DNA from: Actinomadura chibensis NBRC 106107
Lineage (GTDB): Bacteria > Actinomycetota > Actinomycetes > Streptosporangiales > Streptosporangiaceae
Assembly: GCF_001552135.1 (NCBI RefSeq)
Contig: NZ_BCQP01000004.1
Coordinates: 248,001 to 312,000, forward strand
Reading direction: 5' to 3'
DNA length: 64,000 nucleotides
Numbering within the stretch: position 1 is the first letter of the stretch; the number at the start of each line of letters is the position of its first letter. The translations under genes were made by a program, and so were the position numbers. A model generated the notes under the pieces. The model had not been told where the DNA came from. It worked only from the letters and a program-made list of their open reading frames with translations, and did not search any database. Below, piece by piece: positions 7,571-19,775 of this stretch.

Positions 7571-8233
7571 GTGAATGCTGCCTCCAGCCCGGAACGCCGG
7601 GCGGTGGCGCGCGTGGCGGACGGTGACCCCCGGCCCAAGGCCGTTCTGGAGGGTCCCGACATCAGACGCGCGCTGACCCGGATCGCACACGAGATCCTCG
7701 AGCGGACCAAGGGCGGCCACGACGTCCTGCTGCTCGGCATCCAGACCCGCGGCGTGACGCTCGCCGAGCGGCTCGCCGGGGCGCTGCGCGAGGTCGAGGG
7801 CCGCCCGGTGCCCTGGGGCTCGCTCGACGTGACCATGTACCGGGACGACCTGCGGATGCGCCCGGCCCGCGCGCTCGGCCGCACCGAGGTGCCGCCGGAG
7901 GGGATCGACGACCGGGTCGTCGTCCTCGTCGACGACGTCCTGTTCTCCGGGCGGACGGTGCGCGCCGCGCTGGACGCCCTGAACGACCTCGGCAGGCCGC
8001 GCGCCGTCCAGCTCGCCGTGCTGGTCGACCGGGGCCACCGGCAGCTGCCGATCCGCGCCGACTACGTCGGCAAGAACCTGCCCACCTCCATGCGGGAGAC
8101 CGTGAAGGTCCTGCTGGAGGAGAACGACGGCCGCGACGAGGTGCTGCTCGGCCCGGTGCCGCCCGCGAGCGCCCCCGCGAGCCCCGCGAGCACGTCCGCG
8201 AGCACCGCCGCACGGACGGGAGGCGCCCGGTGA
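7571..8233 (+). CDS. pyrR: PyrR, pyrimidine operon regulator / uracil phosphoribosyltransferase
   Basis: A 220-residue PyrR. The PRPP loop [19 protein letters not shown] lies near 116-134, and the N-terminal [17 protein letters not shown] and [16 protein letters not shown] segments are typical. PyrR binds pyr mRNA in response to UMP and has weak uracil phosphoribosyltransferase activity. It is about 35 residues longer than most PyrR proteins because of a low-complexity Ala/Ser/Pro/Thr tail (about 195-220). The GTG start follows AAAGGAGG in the leader hairpin. First gene of the pyr operon; its stop overlaps the pyrB start (GTGA). Confidence 0.96.
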   Translation: MNAASSPERRAVARVADGDPRPKAVLEGPDIRRALTRIAHEILERTKGGHDVLLLGIQTRGVTLAERLAGALREVEGRPVPWGSLDVTMYRDDLRMRPARALGRTEVPPEGIDDRVVVLVDDVLFSGRTVRAALDALNDLGRPRAVQLAVLVDRGHRQLPIRADYVGKNLPTSMRETVKVLLEENDGRDEVLLGPVPPASAPASPASTSASTAARTGGAR

Positions 8234-9171
8234 ACCGCCATCTGATCTCCGCCGCCGACCTGAGCCGCGACGACGCGCTCCTCGTCCTCGACACGGCCGA
8301 GGAGCTCGCGCAGATCGCGGGCCGGTCGATCAAGAAGCTGCCGACGCTGCGCGGCCGGACGGTCGTGAACCTCTTCTTCGAGGACTCGACCCGCACCCGC
8401 ATCTCGTTCGAGGCGGCGGCCAAGCGGCTGTCCGCCGACGTGATCAACTTCTCCGCCAAGGGGTCGAGCGTGTCCAAGGGCGAGAGCCTGAAGGACACCG
8501 CGCTCACCCTGGAGGCGATGGGCGCGGACGGCGTCGTCGTCCGGCACGGCGCGTCCGGCGCGCCGCACCGGCTGGCGGGCTGGGTCCAGGGCAGCGTGGT
8601 CAACGCGGGCGACGGCACCCACGAGCACCCCACCCAGGCGCTCCTCGACGCGTTCACGATGCGCAAGCGGCTCGGCGACCTGGAGGGGCGCAGGGTCACG
8701 ATCGTCGGCGACGTCCTGCACAGCCGGGTGGCACGATCCAACGTCCTGCTGCTCCACACGCTCGGCGCGGACGTCACCGTCGTCGCGCCGCCGACGCTGC
8801 TCCCGGTGGCGATCGGGTCCTGGCCGTGCTCGGTCTCCTACGACCTCGACGGCGTGATCCCGAAGAGCGACGTCATCATGATGCTCCGCGTCCAGCAGGA
8901 GCGGATGAACGCGGCGTACTTCCCGTCCGTGCGCGAGTACAGCCGCCGCTACGGGCTGGACGCCGAGCGCATGGCGCAGCTCCCCGACCACGCCATCGTC
9001 ATGCACCCCGGCCCGATGAACCGGGGCGTGGAGATCGCCGCGGAGGTCGCCGACTCGGTCCGCTCGACGATCGTCGAGCAGGTCGCGAACGGCGTCAGCG
9101 CGCGCATGGCCGTCCTGTACCTGCTGCTCGGCGGGTCCGAGCCCGCCATCGGCAAGGAGGTCTCCCAGTGA
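8230..9171 (+). CDS. pyrB: Aspartate carbamoyltransferase catalytic chain
   Basis: A 313-residue PyrB that condenses carbamoyl phosphate and aspartate to N-carbamoyl-L-aspartate, the committed step of UMP synthesis. The carbamoyl phosphate site [13 protein letters not shown] (Glu51-Asp52-Ser53-Thr54-Arg55-Thr56-Arg57) is intact, as are [10 protein letters not shown] and MHPGPMNRG. No regulatory chain (pyrI) is present, as usual in Gram-positives. The GTG start overlaps the pyrR stop and the pyrC GTG overlaps its own stop. Confidence 0.97.
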   Translation: MNRHLISAADLSRDDALLVLDTAEELAQIAGRSIKKLPTLRGRTVVNLFFEDSTRTRISFEAAAKRLSADVINFSAKGSSVSKGESLKDTALTLEAMGADGVVVRHGASGAPHRLAGWVQGSVVNAGDGTHEHPTQALLDAFTMRKRLGDLEGRRVTIVGDVLHSRVARSNVLLLHTLGADVTVVAPPTLLPVAIGSWPCSVSYDLDGVIPKSDVIMMLRVQQERMNAAYFPSVREYSRRYGLDAERMAQLPDHAIVMHPGPMNRGVEIAAEVADSVRSTIVEQVANGVSARMAVLYLLLGGSEPAIGKEVSQ

Positions 9172-10457
9172 GCCGGACGTACCTGATCAAGGGCGCGCGG
9201 ATCCTCGGCGGCGCGGCCGCCGACATCCTCGTGCGCGACGGCGCGATCGCCGAGGTCGGCACCGGCCTCGCCGAGTCGGGGGCGCAGGTCGTCGACGCCG
9301 CCGGGCTGGTCGCCCTGCCCGGCCTGGTCGACCTGCACACCCACCTGCGCGAGCCCGGCCGCGAGGACGCCGAGACCGTCGAGTCCGGGACGAAGGCCGC
9401 CGCCGTCGGCGGGTACACGGCCGTCCACGCGATGGCCAACACCGACCCCGTCGCCGACACGGCGGGCGTGGTCGAGCAGGTGTGGCGGCTCGGCCGCGAG
9501 GCCGGGTACTGCGACGTCCAGCCGGTGGGCGCGGTCACCCGGGGCATCGCGGGGGAGCAGCTCGCCGAGCTCGGCGCGATGGCCGACTCCGCCGCCCGCG
9601 TCCGGGTCTTCTCCGACGACGGGCACTGCGTGTCGGACGCGGTCATCATGCGCCGGGCCCTCGAGTACGTGAAGGCGTTCGACGGCGTCGTCGCGCAGCA
9701 CGCGCAGGAGCCGCGGCTCACCGAGGGCGCGCAGATGAACGAGGGCGAGATGTCGGCCGCGCTCGGGCTGCGCGGCTGGCCCGCCGTCGCCGAGGAGGCG
9801 ATCATCGCGCGGGACGTCCTGCTCGCCCAGCACGTCGGGTCGCGGCTGCACGTCTGCCACGTCTCCACGGCGGGCTCGGTGGAGATCCTCCGCTGGGCGA
9901 AGGGCAAGGGCTGCCCGGTGACCGCCGAGGTCACCCCGCACCACCTGCTGCTGGACGACACAAGGGCCGGAACCTACGACCCGATCTTCAAGGTGAACCC
10001 GCCGCTGCGCACCGCCGCCGACGTCGAGGCGCTCCGCGGCGCCCTCGCCGACGGGACGATCGACTGCGTCGCCACCGACCACGCCCCCCACCCGGTGGAG
10101 GCGAAGGAGACCGAGTGGGCCGTCGCCGCGATGGGCATGGTCGGCCTGGAGACCGCGCTGCCGGTCGTGCAGGAGGCCATGGTCGAGACGGGGCTGCTCG
10201 ACTGGGCCGGGGTCGCCGACCGGATGTCCGCCCGCCCGGCGCGGATCGGGCGCCTCTCCGGGCAGGGCCGCCCGCTGGAGGCCGGGTCGCCCGCCAACAT
10301 CACGCTGTACGACCTGTCGCCGCGCCGCGCGGTGGACCCGTCGGCGCTGACGTCCAAGAGCCGCAACACCCCGTTCGCGGGGCTGGAGCTGCCCGGACGG
10401 GTCGTCGCGACGTTCCTGCGCGGCAAGCCGACCGTCCTTGAGGGGAAGCTCCAATGA
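9168..10457 (+). CDS. pyrC: Dihydroorotase
   Basis: A 429-residue class I dihydroorotase, which closes carbamoyl aspartate to dihydroorotate. Metal ligands His57 and His59 appear in [10 protein letters not shown]; later ligands fit [16 protein letters not shown] and the Asp in VATDHAPH. The GTG start overlaps the pyrB stop and has AAGGAGG 7 bases upstream. Its own stop overlaps the carA ATG (ATGA). In Streptomyces a small membrane-protein gene usually lies between pyrC and carA; it is absent here. Confidence 0.97.
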   Translation: MSRTYLIKGARILGGAAADILVRDGAIAEVGTGLAESGAQVVDAAGLVALPGLVDLHTHLREPGREDAETVESGTKAAAVGGYTAVHAMANTDPVADTAGVVEQVWRLGREAGYCDVQPVGAVTRGIAGEQLAELGAMADSAARVRVFSDDGHCVSDAVIMRRALEYVKAFDGVVAQHAQEPRLTEGAQMNEGEMSAALGLRGWPAVAEEAIIARDVLLAQHVGSRLHVCHVSTAGSVEILRWAKGKGCPVTAEVTPHHLLLDDTRAGTYDPIFKVNPPLRTAADVEALRGALADGTIDCVATDHAPHPVEAKETEWAVAAMGMVGLETALPVVQEAMVETGLLDWAGVADRMSARPARIGRLSGQGRPLEAGSPANITLYDLSPRRAVDPSALTSKSRNTPFAGLELPGRVVATFLRGKPTVLEGKLQ

Positions 10458-11571
10458 ACCCTGCACTGCTCGTACTGGAAGACGGCAGGGTGTTCCGCGG
10501 GACGCCGTACGGGGCCGAGGGCGAGACCTTCGGCGAGATGGTCTTCAACACCGGGATGACCGGCTACCAGGAGACGCTCACCGACCCGTCGTACGCGCGC
10601 CAGATCGTCGCGATGACGTCCCCGCACATCGGCAACACCGGCGTCAACGACGAGGACCCCGAGTCGGGCCGCATCCAGGTCGCCGGGTACGTGGTGCGCG
10701 AGCCCGCGCGGGTCGCGTCCAACTGGCGGGCCACCGGCTCGCTGGGGTCGGCGCTGCGCGACCAGGGCGTCGTCGGCATCGCGATCCCCGGCACCCGCGC
10801 GCTGACGCGGCACCTGCGCGACAAGGGCGCGATGCGCGCCGCCATCTTCAGCGGGACGGCGGCCGTCGCGCCCGGCGAGGACGCCCTGCTCGAACGGGTG
10901 CGGCGGAGCCCGTCCATGGAGGGCGCCGACCTCGCGCGGGACGTCTCCACCAAGGAGCGGTACGTCGTCCGCGCGAAGGGCACGAAGCGCTTCACGGTCG
11001 CCGCCGTCGACCTCGGCATCAAGGCGATGACGCCGTACCGGATGTCCGAGCGCGGCTGCGAGGTGCACGTCCTGCCCGCGACGAGCACGGCCGAGGACGT
11101 CCTCGCGCTCGACCCGGACGGCGTGTTCTTCTCCAACGGCCCCGGCGACCCCGCCGCCGCCGGGTACGCGGTGGACGCGCTCAGAGGCGTCCTCGACGCC
11201 GGGACCCCGTTCTTCGGCATCTGCTTCGGCAACCAGATCTTCGGCCGAGCGCTCGGCCTCGGCACCTACAAGCTGAGGTTCGGCCACCGGGGCATCAACC
11301 AGCCCGTCCAGGACCGGGCGACCGGCAGGGTCGACGTGTCCGCGCACAACCACGGCTTCGCCGTGGACGCGCCCACGGACGGCCCGTTCGACACGCCCTA
11401 CGGCCCGGCCGAGGTCACCCACGTCAACCTGAACGACGGGTGCGTGGAGGGGCTGCGGCTCCTCGAACGCCCGGCGTTCAGCGTCCAGTACCACCCGGAG
11501 GCCGCGGCCGGGCCGCACGACGCGTCCGGCCTGTTCGACCGGTTCCGCGAGCTGATGGAGGGGCCGAGGTA

Positions 11572-11572
<1 letters not shown>
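10454..11572 (+). CDS. carA: Carbamoyl phosphate synthase small (glutaminase) subunit
   Basis: A 372-residue CarA that hydrolyses glutamine and channels ammonia to CarB. The class I glutamine amidotransferase triad is visible as Cys257 (GICFGNQ), His347 and Glu349 (QYHPEA). The N-terminal CarA domain begins with [17 protein letters not shown]. It starts inside the pyrC stop and ends by sharing one base with the carB start (TAATG). Confidence 0.97.
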
Positions 11573-14961
<3,389 letters not shown>

Positions 14962-14967
14962 GACGAG

Positions 14968-15011
14968 CGGGCGGGCCGGGGGACGGACTTTTCCGTCCCC
15001 CGGCCCGCCCG
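14968..15011 (+). promoter_or_regulatory. Perfect 20-bp hairpin between carB and pyrK
   Basis: CGGGCGGGCCGGGGGACGGA (14968-14987), loop CTTT, then its exact complement (14992-15011). It fills most of the 78-base gap inside an otherwise overlapping operon. It could be a partial terminator, an RNase-resistant mRNA end or a differential-expression element. No T-tract follows, and pyrK has its own ribosome binding site at about 15024-15033. Confidence 0.7.
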
Positions 15012-15039
15012 GCGCAACGCGACGAGGAGAGGGTGACGG

Positions 15040-15927
15040 GTGTCCGACACGCCGGTGCAGACGTCGGCGACGGTGCTGACGGTCCGCCAGGTGCAGGACT
15101 ACCACGCGATGACGCTGGTGGCCCCGGCGATCGCCGAGCGGTTCAGGCCCGGCCAGTTCGTGGCGCTCGCCGTCGGCGGGGAGCACACGTCCCGGCTGGT
15201 CCGGCGCTGCTTCGGGGTCCACGAGGTCAAGTCCGACTACGGCGGCACCGTCGAGCTCGTGTTCGCCGACACCGAGCCCGGCACGGCCTGGCTCGCCGGG
15301 CGCCGCTCCCGCGACCAGATCGACCTCGTCGGCCCGCTCGGCCGCCCCTTCCGGCTGCCCCGCGACCCGGTGAGCTGCCTGCTCGTCGGCGGCGGGCCCG
15401 GCGGCGCGGCCGTGTTCGCGCTCGCCGACACGCTGCTGCGGCGCGGCTGCCAGGTGCACTTCGTGCTCGGCGGGGCGTCGGCGAAGCAGGTGTTCGGCTC
15501 CCGGATGGCGCAGCGCATCGGCGACTCCGCGACCGTCGCCACCGAGGACGGCTCGACCGGGGAGCGGGGCGCGGTCCGCGACGTCCTGCCCCGCGTCATC
15601 GAGGAGACCGGCGCGGACGTCGTCTACGGCTGCGGGCCCACGGCGCTGCTCCGGTCCGTCACCCAGGTCGCCTCCGACTTCGGCCTCCCCTCGCAGGTGT
15701 CGGTCGAGGAGTTCCTCCAGCGCACGGGCGCCTGCGGCATCGGCGTCTGCATGACGTGCATGCTGCCCGTCCACGGCGACGACGGCGTGACCCGCATGGT
15801 GCGGGCCTGCGCGGACGGGCCCGTCCTGCGCGGCGACCGCGTCCGCTGGGGCGACCTCGGGACCATCCCGTTCGACGCGCTCGGCGCGCCGCGCGTCCTG
15901 AACCTGTCCGAAGGGGGCGCGCGGTGA
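15040..15927 (+). CDS. pyrK: Dihydroorotate dehydrogenase electron transfer subunit (PyrK)
   Basis: A 295-residue PyrK of the ferredoxin-reductase type. An N-terminal FAD barrel ([10 protein letters not shown]), an NAD-binding part ([20 protein letters not shown]) and the C-terminal [2Fe-2S] cysteines CGIGVCMTC plus a distal Cys in VRACADGPV are all present. PyrK passes electrons from PyrD to NAD+, making PyrD a class 1B enzyme. The GTG start has GAGGAGAGGG upstream; its stop overlaps pyrD (GTGA). Streptomyces uses a quinone-linked class 2 PyrD without PyrK, so this marks a different dihydroorotate oxidation module. Confidence 0.93.
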   Translation: MSDTPVQTSATVLTVRQVQDYHAMTLVAPAIAERFRPGQFVALAVGGEHTSRLVRRCFGVHEVKSDYGGTVELVFADTEPGTAWLAGRRSRDQIDLVGPLGRPFRLPRDPVSCLLVGGGPGGAAVFALADTLLRRGCQVHFVLGGASAKQVFGSRMAQRIGDSATVATEDGSTGERGAVRDVLPRVIEETGADVVYGCGPTALLRSVTQVASDFGLPSQVSVEEFLQRTGACGIGVCMTCMLPVHGDDGVTRMVRACADGPVLRGDRVRWGDLGTIPFDALGAPRVLNLSEGGAR

Positions 15928-16904
15928 GCGACCGGGTCCGGACCGCGCTCGGCCCCCTGGAGCTGCCCAACGCCGTCATGACGGCCTCCGGCTGCGGTGG
16001 GACGGGACGCGAACTCGCCCAGTTCTTCGATCTGACCCGCCTCGGGGCGTTCGTCACGACGTCCGTGATGCCCCAGGCGCGCGCCGGACGCCCCACCCCG
16101 CGCGTGACCGAAACCCCCAGCGGACTTCTGACCGCAATGGGGTTGCCGGGCCCCGGCATCGAGACCTTCCTCGAACGCGACCTCCCCTGGCTCATCGAGC
16201 AGGACGTCCGCACGATCGTCTCCGTCGCGGGCAACAGCGTCGAGGAGTACGGCGACCTGGCGCGCCGCCTGCGCAACGTCCCGGGGGTCGCGGCGATCGA
16301 GGTCAACATCGCCTGCCCCAACGTCGAGGACCGGGGCCGCATGTTCGCCTGGCACCCGTCCGCCGCCGCGTCGGTGGTGCGGGCCGTCCGCGACCACGCC
16401 CGGCCCGGCGTCCCGGTCTTCGCCAAGCTCGCCCCGGACGTCACCGACATCGTCACCATCGCGCTGGCCTGCGTCGACGCGGGCGCGGACGGCCTCACCC
16501 TGATCAACACCATGGAGGCCATGGCGATCGACACCGAGACGCTGCGGCCGGCCCTCACCGGGGTGTCGGGCGGGCTGTCCGGGCCCGCCGTGCGGCCGCT
16601 CGCCGTCCGCTGCGTCTACCAGGTGCACGCCGCGCTGCCGCGCACGCCCATCATCGGCGTCGGCGGCATCGCCACCGGCCTCGACGCGCTGGAGTTCGTC
16701 CTCGCCGGGGCGTCCGCCGTCGCCGTCGGCACGGCCGTGTTCCACGACCCGGGGGCCGTCCCGCGCGTCCAGCGCGAGCTGGACGAGGCCCTCGCCGCCC
16801 GCCGCATCGACCGCCTCGCCGACGCGGTGGGCCTCGCGCACAAGCCCGCCGGGTACGTCCCGCCGCAGGTGCGCCCCGAGGAGCCCGAGAAGGAGAGAAC
16901 GTGA
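15924..16904 (+). CDS. pyrD: Dihydroorotate dehydrogenase, class 1B catalytic subunit
   Basis: A 326-residue FMN-dependent PyrD that oxidises dihydroorotate to orotate. The active-site base is a Cys (Cys131 in [12 protein letters not shown]), diagnostic of class 1; class 2 enzymes have Ser. FMN-binding segments [22 protein letters not shown] and [14 protein letters not shown] are present. It lacks the membrane helix of class 2 enzymes and is coupled to pyrK by a GTGA overlap, so it should form the soluble PyrD2K2 complex. The stop overlaps pyrF. Confidence 0.95.
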   Translation: MSDRVRTALGPLELPNAVMTASGCGGTGRELAQFFDLTRLGAFVTTSVMPQARAGRPTPRVTETPSGLLTAMGLPGPGIETFLERDLPWLIEQDVRTIVSVAGNSVEEYGDLARRLRNVPGVAAIEVNIACPNVEDRGRMFAWHPSAAASVVRAVRDHARPGVPVFAKLAPDVTDIVTIALACVDAGADGLTLINTMEAMAIDTETLRPALTGVSGGLSGPAVRPLAVRCVYQVHAALPRTPIIGVGGIATGLDALEFVLAGASAVAVGTAVFHDPGAVPRVQRELDEALAARRIDRLADAVGLAHKPAGYVPPQVRPEEPEKERT

Positions 16905-17632
16905 CCGCCGCCCCCATCGCCGTCGCGCTGGACGCCCCCGACCTGGAGACGGCCGCCCGCTGGGCCACCCTGGTCACCCCGCACGTCAGCACCGTCAAGG
17001 TCGGCCTGGAGCTGTACCTGCGGTACGGGCCGGACGTCGTCGCGAGCGTCCGGGGCGCGAGCCGCGTCCGGGTCTTCCTCGACCTGAAGCTGCACGACAT
17101 CCCCGCGACCGTGCGGGGCGCCGCGCGCGCCGTCGCGCGGCTGAAGCCCGACTACCTGACCGTGCACGCCGCCGGGGGCCCCGCCATGATCCGCGAGGCG
17201 GTGGACGCGGCCCCGGCCACCAAGATCGCCGCCGTGACCGTGCTGACCTCGCTCGGCGACGCCGACCTCGCCGCCCTCGGCCTCGCGGGGCCCGCGCCGG
17301 ACGCCGTCCGGCGGCTCGCCGTCCTCGCCGTGGAGGCGGGCGCGCAGGCGCTGGTCTGCTCGCCGCGGGAGGCCGCGGCCGTCCGCGCGGAGGTCGGCCC
17401 TGACATCGCGCTCATCACCCCCGGCGTGCGCCCGGCGGGCGCCGCGACCCAGGACCAGGCCCGCGTCGCCACCCCCGAGGCCGCCCTCGCCGCGGGCGCC
17501 GACCTGCTCGTCATCGGGCGGCCGATCACCGGCGCGGCGGATCCGGGCGCGGCGGCGGCCGCCATCGCGGCGCGGCTCCGCAAGGTGTACCGCGCCGCGG
17601 GCGGCCAGTCGCGGGCAGCCCCTCGCGGGTAG
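16901..17632 (+). CDS. pyrF: Orotidine 5'-phosphate decarboxylase
   Basis: A 243-residue OMP decarboxylase for the last step to UMP. The catalytic DxKxxD motif is seen in [11 protein letters not shown], with [12 protein letters not shown] upstream and a phosphate-binding [10 protein letters not shown] near the end. Length and motif fit the type 1 family found in Bacillus and E. coli; mycobacteria and Streptomyces normally carry a longer type 2 enzyme. The GTG start overlaps the pyrD stop. Last gene of the operon. Confidence 0.94.
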   Translation: MTAAPIAVALDAPDLETAARWATLVTPHVSTVKVGLELYLRYGPDVVASVRGASRVRVFLDLKLHDIPATVRGAARAVARLKPDYLTVHAAGGPAMIREAVDAAPATKIAAVTVLTSLGDADLAALGLAGPAPDAVRRLAVLAVEAGAQALVCSPREAAAVRAEVGPDIALITPGVRPAGAATQDQARVATPEAALAAGADLLVIGRPITGAADPGAAAAAIAARLRKVYRAAGGQSRAAPRG

Positions 17633-17999
17633 CCCGTCGCCGAACCCGGCGGCCCAATTAACGCAGTGGGGCACCCTTTTCACGGGGGCGTTCCGAGACG
17701 CGCGAGACCGCCCATTGTGGTTTTTGTCGCATGCGAATACCGAGATCGCGCGGAGATCTGACTCATCCGCATTGACTTACGTACCGAACGATGAACTCGT
17801 TCACGCGGTGCGACGATTCGCGCCGGGGACGCCTGCCGGCGGGACGCCGTTCGTTCCGCGTCCATGTGGTGCCCTGCGCGCGGGCGGGGGGAGCTTGCTG
17901 CGGCGGCGGTGGCCTCCGGGGTGGGAGTCGATCTTGGCGGGTGGCGTGTTGTCGAGGATGACAGTTGAGGTGCCGTCGCGACGTGCGGAACGGCACGGC

Positions 18000-18013
18000 G
18001 TGACGAGCGTCAC
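18000..18013. promoter_or_regulatory. Palindrome GTGACG-AG-CGTCAC
   Basis: Perfect 6-bp arms with a 2-base centre, about 375 bases upstream of mihF. It could be a regulator site; the GTGAC half also fits part of the BldD consensus. Confidence 0.3.
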
Positions 18014-18028
18014 TCGGTCGGGATCATT

Positions 18029-18044
18029 TGTGGGAGACCTCACA
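18029..18044. promoter_or_regulatory. CRP-like half-palindrome
   Basis: TGTGG-GAGACC-TCACA differs by one base from the CRP/cAMP receptor consensus TGTGA-N6-TCACA, which actinobacterial Crp proteins also recognise. Location in a long intergenic region supports a regulatory role, but one such match can occur by chance. Confidence 0.3.
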
Positions 18045-18240
18045 GGCCCGGCCGGGGACGGCGCCGCGGCCCGGCCGGGGGAACCGGCGGGATCGCGGCG
18101 GAACGCCCCCGCCGGGCGTGAAAGCGTAACGGTCGAAGGGTAGCTAGTGCCGCATATGGGGTTAGATAGGGGGGATTTTCACGATCATGCGAAAGTCCCA
18201 GCAAGGCGGGGGGATGGGCCGCCGGGATGGCCGATGTGTG

Positions 18241-18246
18241 TACACT
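18241..18246 (+). promoter_or_regulatory. Candidate -10 hexamer for the small ORF and mihF
   Basis: TACACT, inside the palindrome GTGTACAC (18238-18245), lies 33 bases before the ATG of the 16-codon ORF. No good -35 is visible at the usual distance. Confidence 0.35.
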
Positions 18247-18278
18247 CTGTATTCAGGACACTCCAAGGAGTGATTTTC

Positions 18279-18329
18279 ATGAATTTGTGGCGGGCTAAAC
18301 GGCACTTCACGTTGCCTTATGGGTGGTGA
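18279..18329 (+). CDS. 16-residue small ORF / leader peptide upstream of mihF
   Basis: MNLWRAKRHFTLPYGW is encoded by an ATG with an excellent AAGGAG (18265-18270) 8 bases upstream and ends in TGA 58 bases before mihF. Its codons (AAT, TTG, AAA, TAT) are unusual for this genome, as expected for a tiny regulatory or recently unconstrained ORF. It could be a leader peptide that controls mihF expression or a functional micro-protein. Three aromatic codons and the basic centre (WRAKRH) are notable. Translation is inferred only from the ribosome binding site. Confidence 0.5.
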   Translation: MNLWRAKRHFTLPYGW

Positions 18330-18387
18330 ACTCGCTAGTTTCCCAACCCGTCCGACTCCGTCGAGTGGAAACCTGAGGTGACCCGGC

Positions 18388-18714
18388 GTGGCTCTTCCGC
18401 CCCTAACCCCCGAACAGCGCGCCGCAGCCTTGGAGAAGGCTGCCAAGGCTCGCAAGGAGCGGGCCGAGGTTAAGAACAAGCTCAAGCACGGGGGAACCTC
18501 GCTCGCCGAGGTTCTCAAAGAGGGACAGGCCGACGACGTCATCGGAAAGATGAAGGTGTCGGCCCTCCTTGAATCGCTGCCCGGTGTGGGCAAGGTCCGT
18601 GCGAAGCAGATCATGGAGCGCCTGGGCATCGCCGAGTCCCGCCGTGTGCGGGGCCTCGGCGCGAACCAGCGCGCATCCCTGGAGCGTGAGTTCGGCGGAA
18701 GTGCGAACCGCTGA
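18388..18714 (+). CDS. mihF: Actinobacterial integration host factor (mIHF/sIHF)
   Basis: A 108-residue nucleoid protein almost collinear with Streptomyces s[21 protein letters not shown] begins a long helix, followed by [13 protein letters not shown] and the helix-two-turns-helix DNA-binding region [20 protein letters not shown]. It bends and compacts DNA and in mycobacteria is essential; in Streptomyces it affects sporulation and antibiotics. GTG start, as in orthologues, with GAGGTGA upstream. It sits in the standard order pyrF-mihF-gmk-rpoZ, preceded by a 16-codon ORF and a long untranslated region. Confidence 0.96.
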   Translation: MALPPLTPEQRAAALEKAAKARKERAEVKNKLKHGGTSLAEVLKEGQADDVIGKMKVSALLESLPGVGKVRAKQIMERLGIAESRRVRGLGANQRASLEREFGGSANR

Positions 18715-18808
18715 CGCGCGACTCACGGGCGGGCGCGGCGGCCAGGCCGCCGCGGCCGGCTCGGGTCGACCCGGGTCCGGCTCCATCCCGCCCGACTCCG
18801 GCGCGCCC

Positions 18809-19396
18809 ATGGTCGCGTCGGAAGGCTCCAGCGCCCAAGGCCCGCTCGCGCGACGGCTGACGGTCCTGTCCGGACCGTCGGGCGTCGGCAAGAGCACGGT
18901 CGTCGCCGAGATCCGGCGCTCACACCCCCGGGTGTGGCTGTCGGTCTCGGTGACAACCCGGGCCCCCCGCCCGGGTGAGACCGAGGGTGTGCAGTACCAC
19001 TTCGTCGACGACGCCGGTTTCGACCGGCTCGTCGCCGGAGGCGAGCTCCTCGAATGGGCCGAGTTCGCGGGGAACCGCTACGGGACCCCGCGCCGGCCCG
19101 TCGAGGAGCGGCTCGGCCGCGGTGAACCCGTGCTCCTGGAGATCGACCTCCAGGGCGCCCGGCAGATCCGCGGCACGATGCCCGAGGCGCGGCTCGTCTT
19201 CCTCGCCCCGCCGAGCTGGGAGGAGCTCGTCCGCCGCCTCACCGGGCGCGGCACCGAGCCCCCCGACGTCATCGAGCGGCGGCTGGACGCGGCCCGCGTC
19301 GAGCTCGCCGCCGAGAAGGAGTTCGACGTCACGCTGGTCAACACGTCCGTGCGGGACGTGTGCGACGAGCTGCTAACCTTGATGGCTGTCCAATAG
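18809..19396 (+). CDS. gmk: Guanylate kinase
   Basis: A 195-residue guanylate kinase (GMP + ATP to GDP + ADP). The P-loop GPSGVGKST lies at about 22-30, with GMP-binding residues in TTRAPRPGE and [11 protein letters not shown] chose the ATG at 18809 because the protein then has family length. The frame is open further upstream to a GTG at 18701 that overlaps mihF and would add 36 Ala/Gly-rich residues; neither start has a good ribosome binding site, so the N-terminus is uncertain. Followed by rpoZ. Confidence 0.93.
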   Translation: MVASEGSSAQGPLARRLTVLSGPSGVGKSTVVAEIRRSHPRVWLSVSVTTRAPRPGETEGVQYHFVDDAGFDRLVAGGELLEWAEFAGNRYGTPRRPVEERLGRGEPVLLEIDLQGARQIRGTMPEARLVFLAPPSWEELVRRLTGRGTEPPDVIERRLDAARVELAAEKEFDVTLVNTSVRDVCDELLTLMAVQ

Positions 19397-19434
19397 CCGA
19401 GATCCATCGGCGAGACCTATCGGAAGGCCACCGA

Positions 19435-19689
19435 GTGGCAACCAGCAGTGAGGGCATCACCAACCCGTCGGTCGACGAGCTCCTTGAGGTCGTCGACACC
19501 AAGTACGGTCTCGTGAGCATCGCGGCCAAGCGCGCCCGGCAGATCAACGCCTACTACGCCCAGCTGGGCGAGGGCCTGCTGGAGTACGTCGGCCCGCTCG
19601 TCGAGACCCAGGTCCAGGAGAAGCCGCTGTCGATCGCGCTGCGCGAGACGCGCGAGGGCCTCCTGAACGCCGAGCCCATCGAGGGCTGA
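19435..19689 (+). CDS. rpoZ: RNA polymerase omega subunit
   Basis: An 84-residue omega subunit, which helps assemble RNA polymerase by binding beta'. The family core [27 protein letters not shown] is split here over residues 9-35, and the C-terminus [13 protein letters not shown] matches actinobacterial RpoZ. GTG start with GGAAGG about 8 bases upstream. It follows gmk by 38 bases. Confidence 0.95.
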   Translation: MATSSEGITNPSVDELLEVVDTKYGLVSIAAKRARQINAYYAQLGEGLLEYVGPLVETQVQEKPLSIALRETREGLLNAEPIEG

Positions 19690-19775
19690 GCCCACCGAGG
19701 GCTGAGCACGGGCCCGAGCGGCCTCCGGGCGACCCCGGCGCGCACCCGCCCGGCGCCCGATGCGACAGTGTCGGC

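Larger units (their letters stand above)
17633..18240. other. Long non-coding region upstream of mihF
   Basis: About 600 bases with no recognisable gene on either strand. The first 170 bases are poorer in GC (CCAATTAACGC, TGTGGTTTTTGTCGC, CGCATTGACTTACG). Frames open here (for example 17715-18143) have no homology features or ribosome binding site. Contains two palindromes listed separately. It probably holds the mihF promoter region and possibly a small RNA, though none can be identified from sequence alone. Confidence 0.5.

Noticed and set aside
17715..18143. 142-codon frame before mihF
   Set aside because: No ribosome binding site, no recognisable motif, and unusual composition.
18569..18808. 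Long N-terminal extension of guanylate kinase
   Set aside because: Overlaps mihF in another frame and adds residues not seen in the family.
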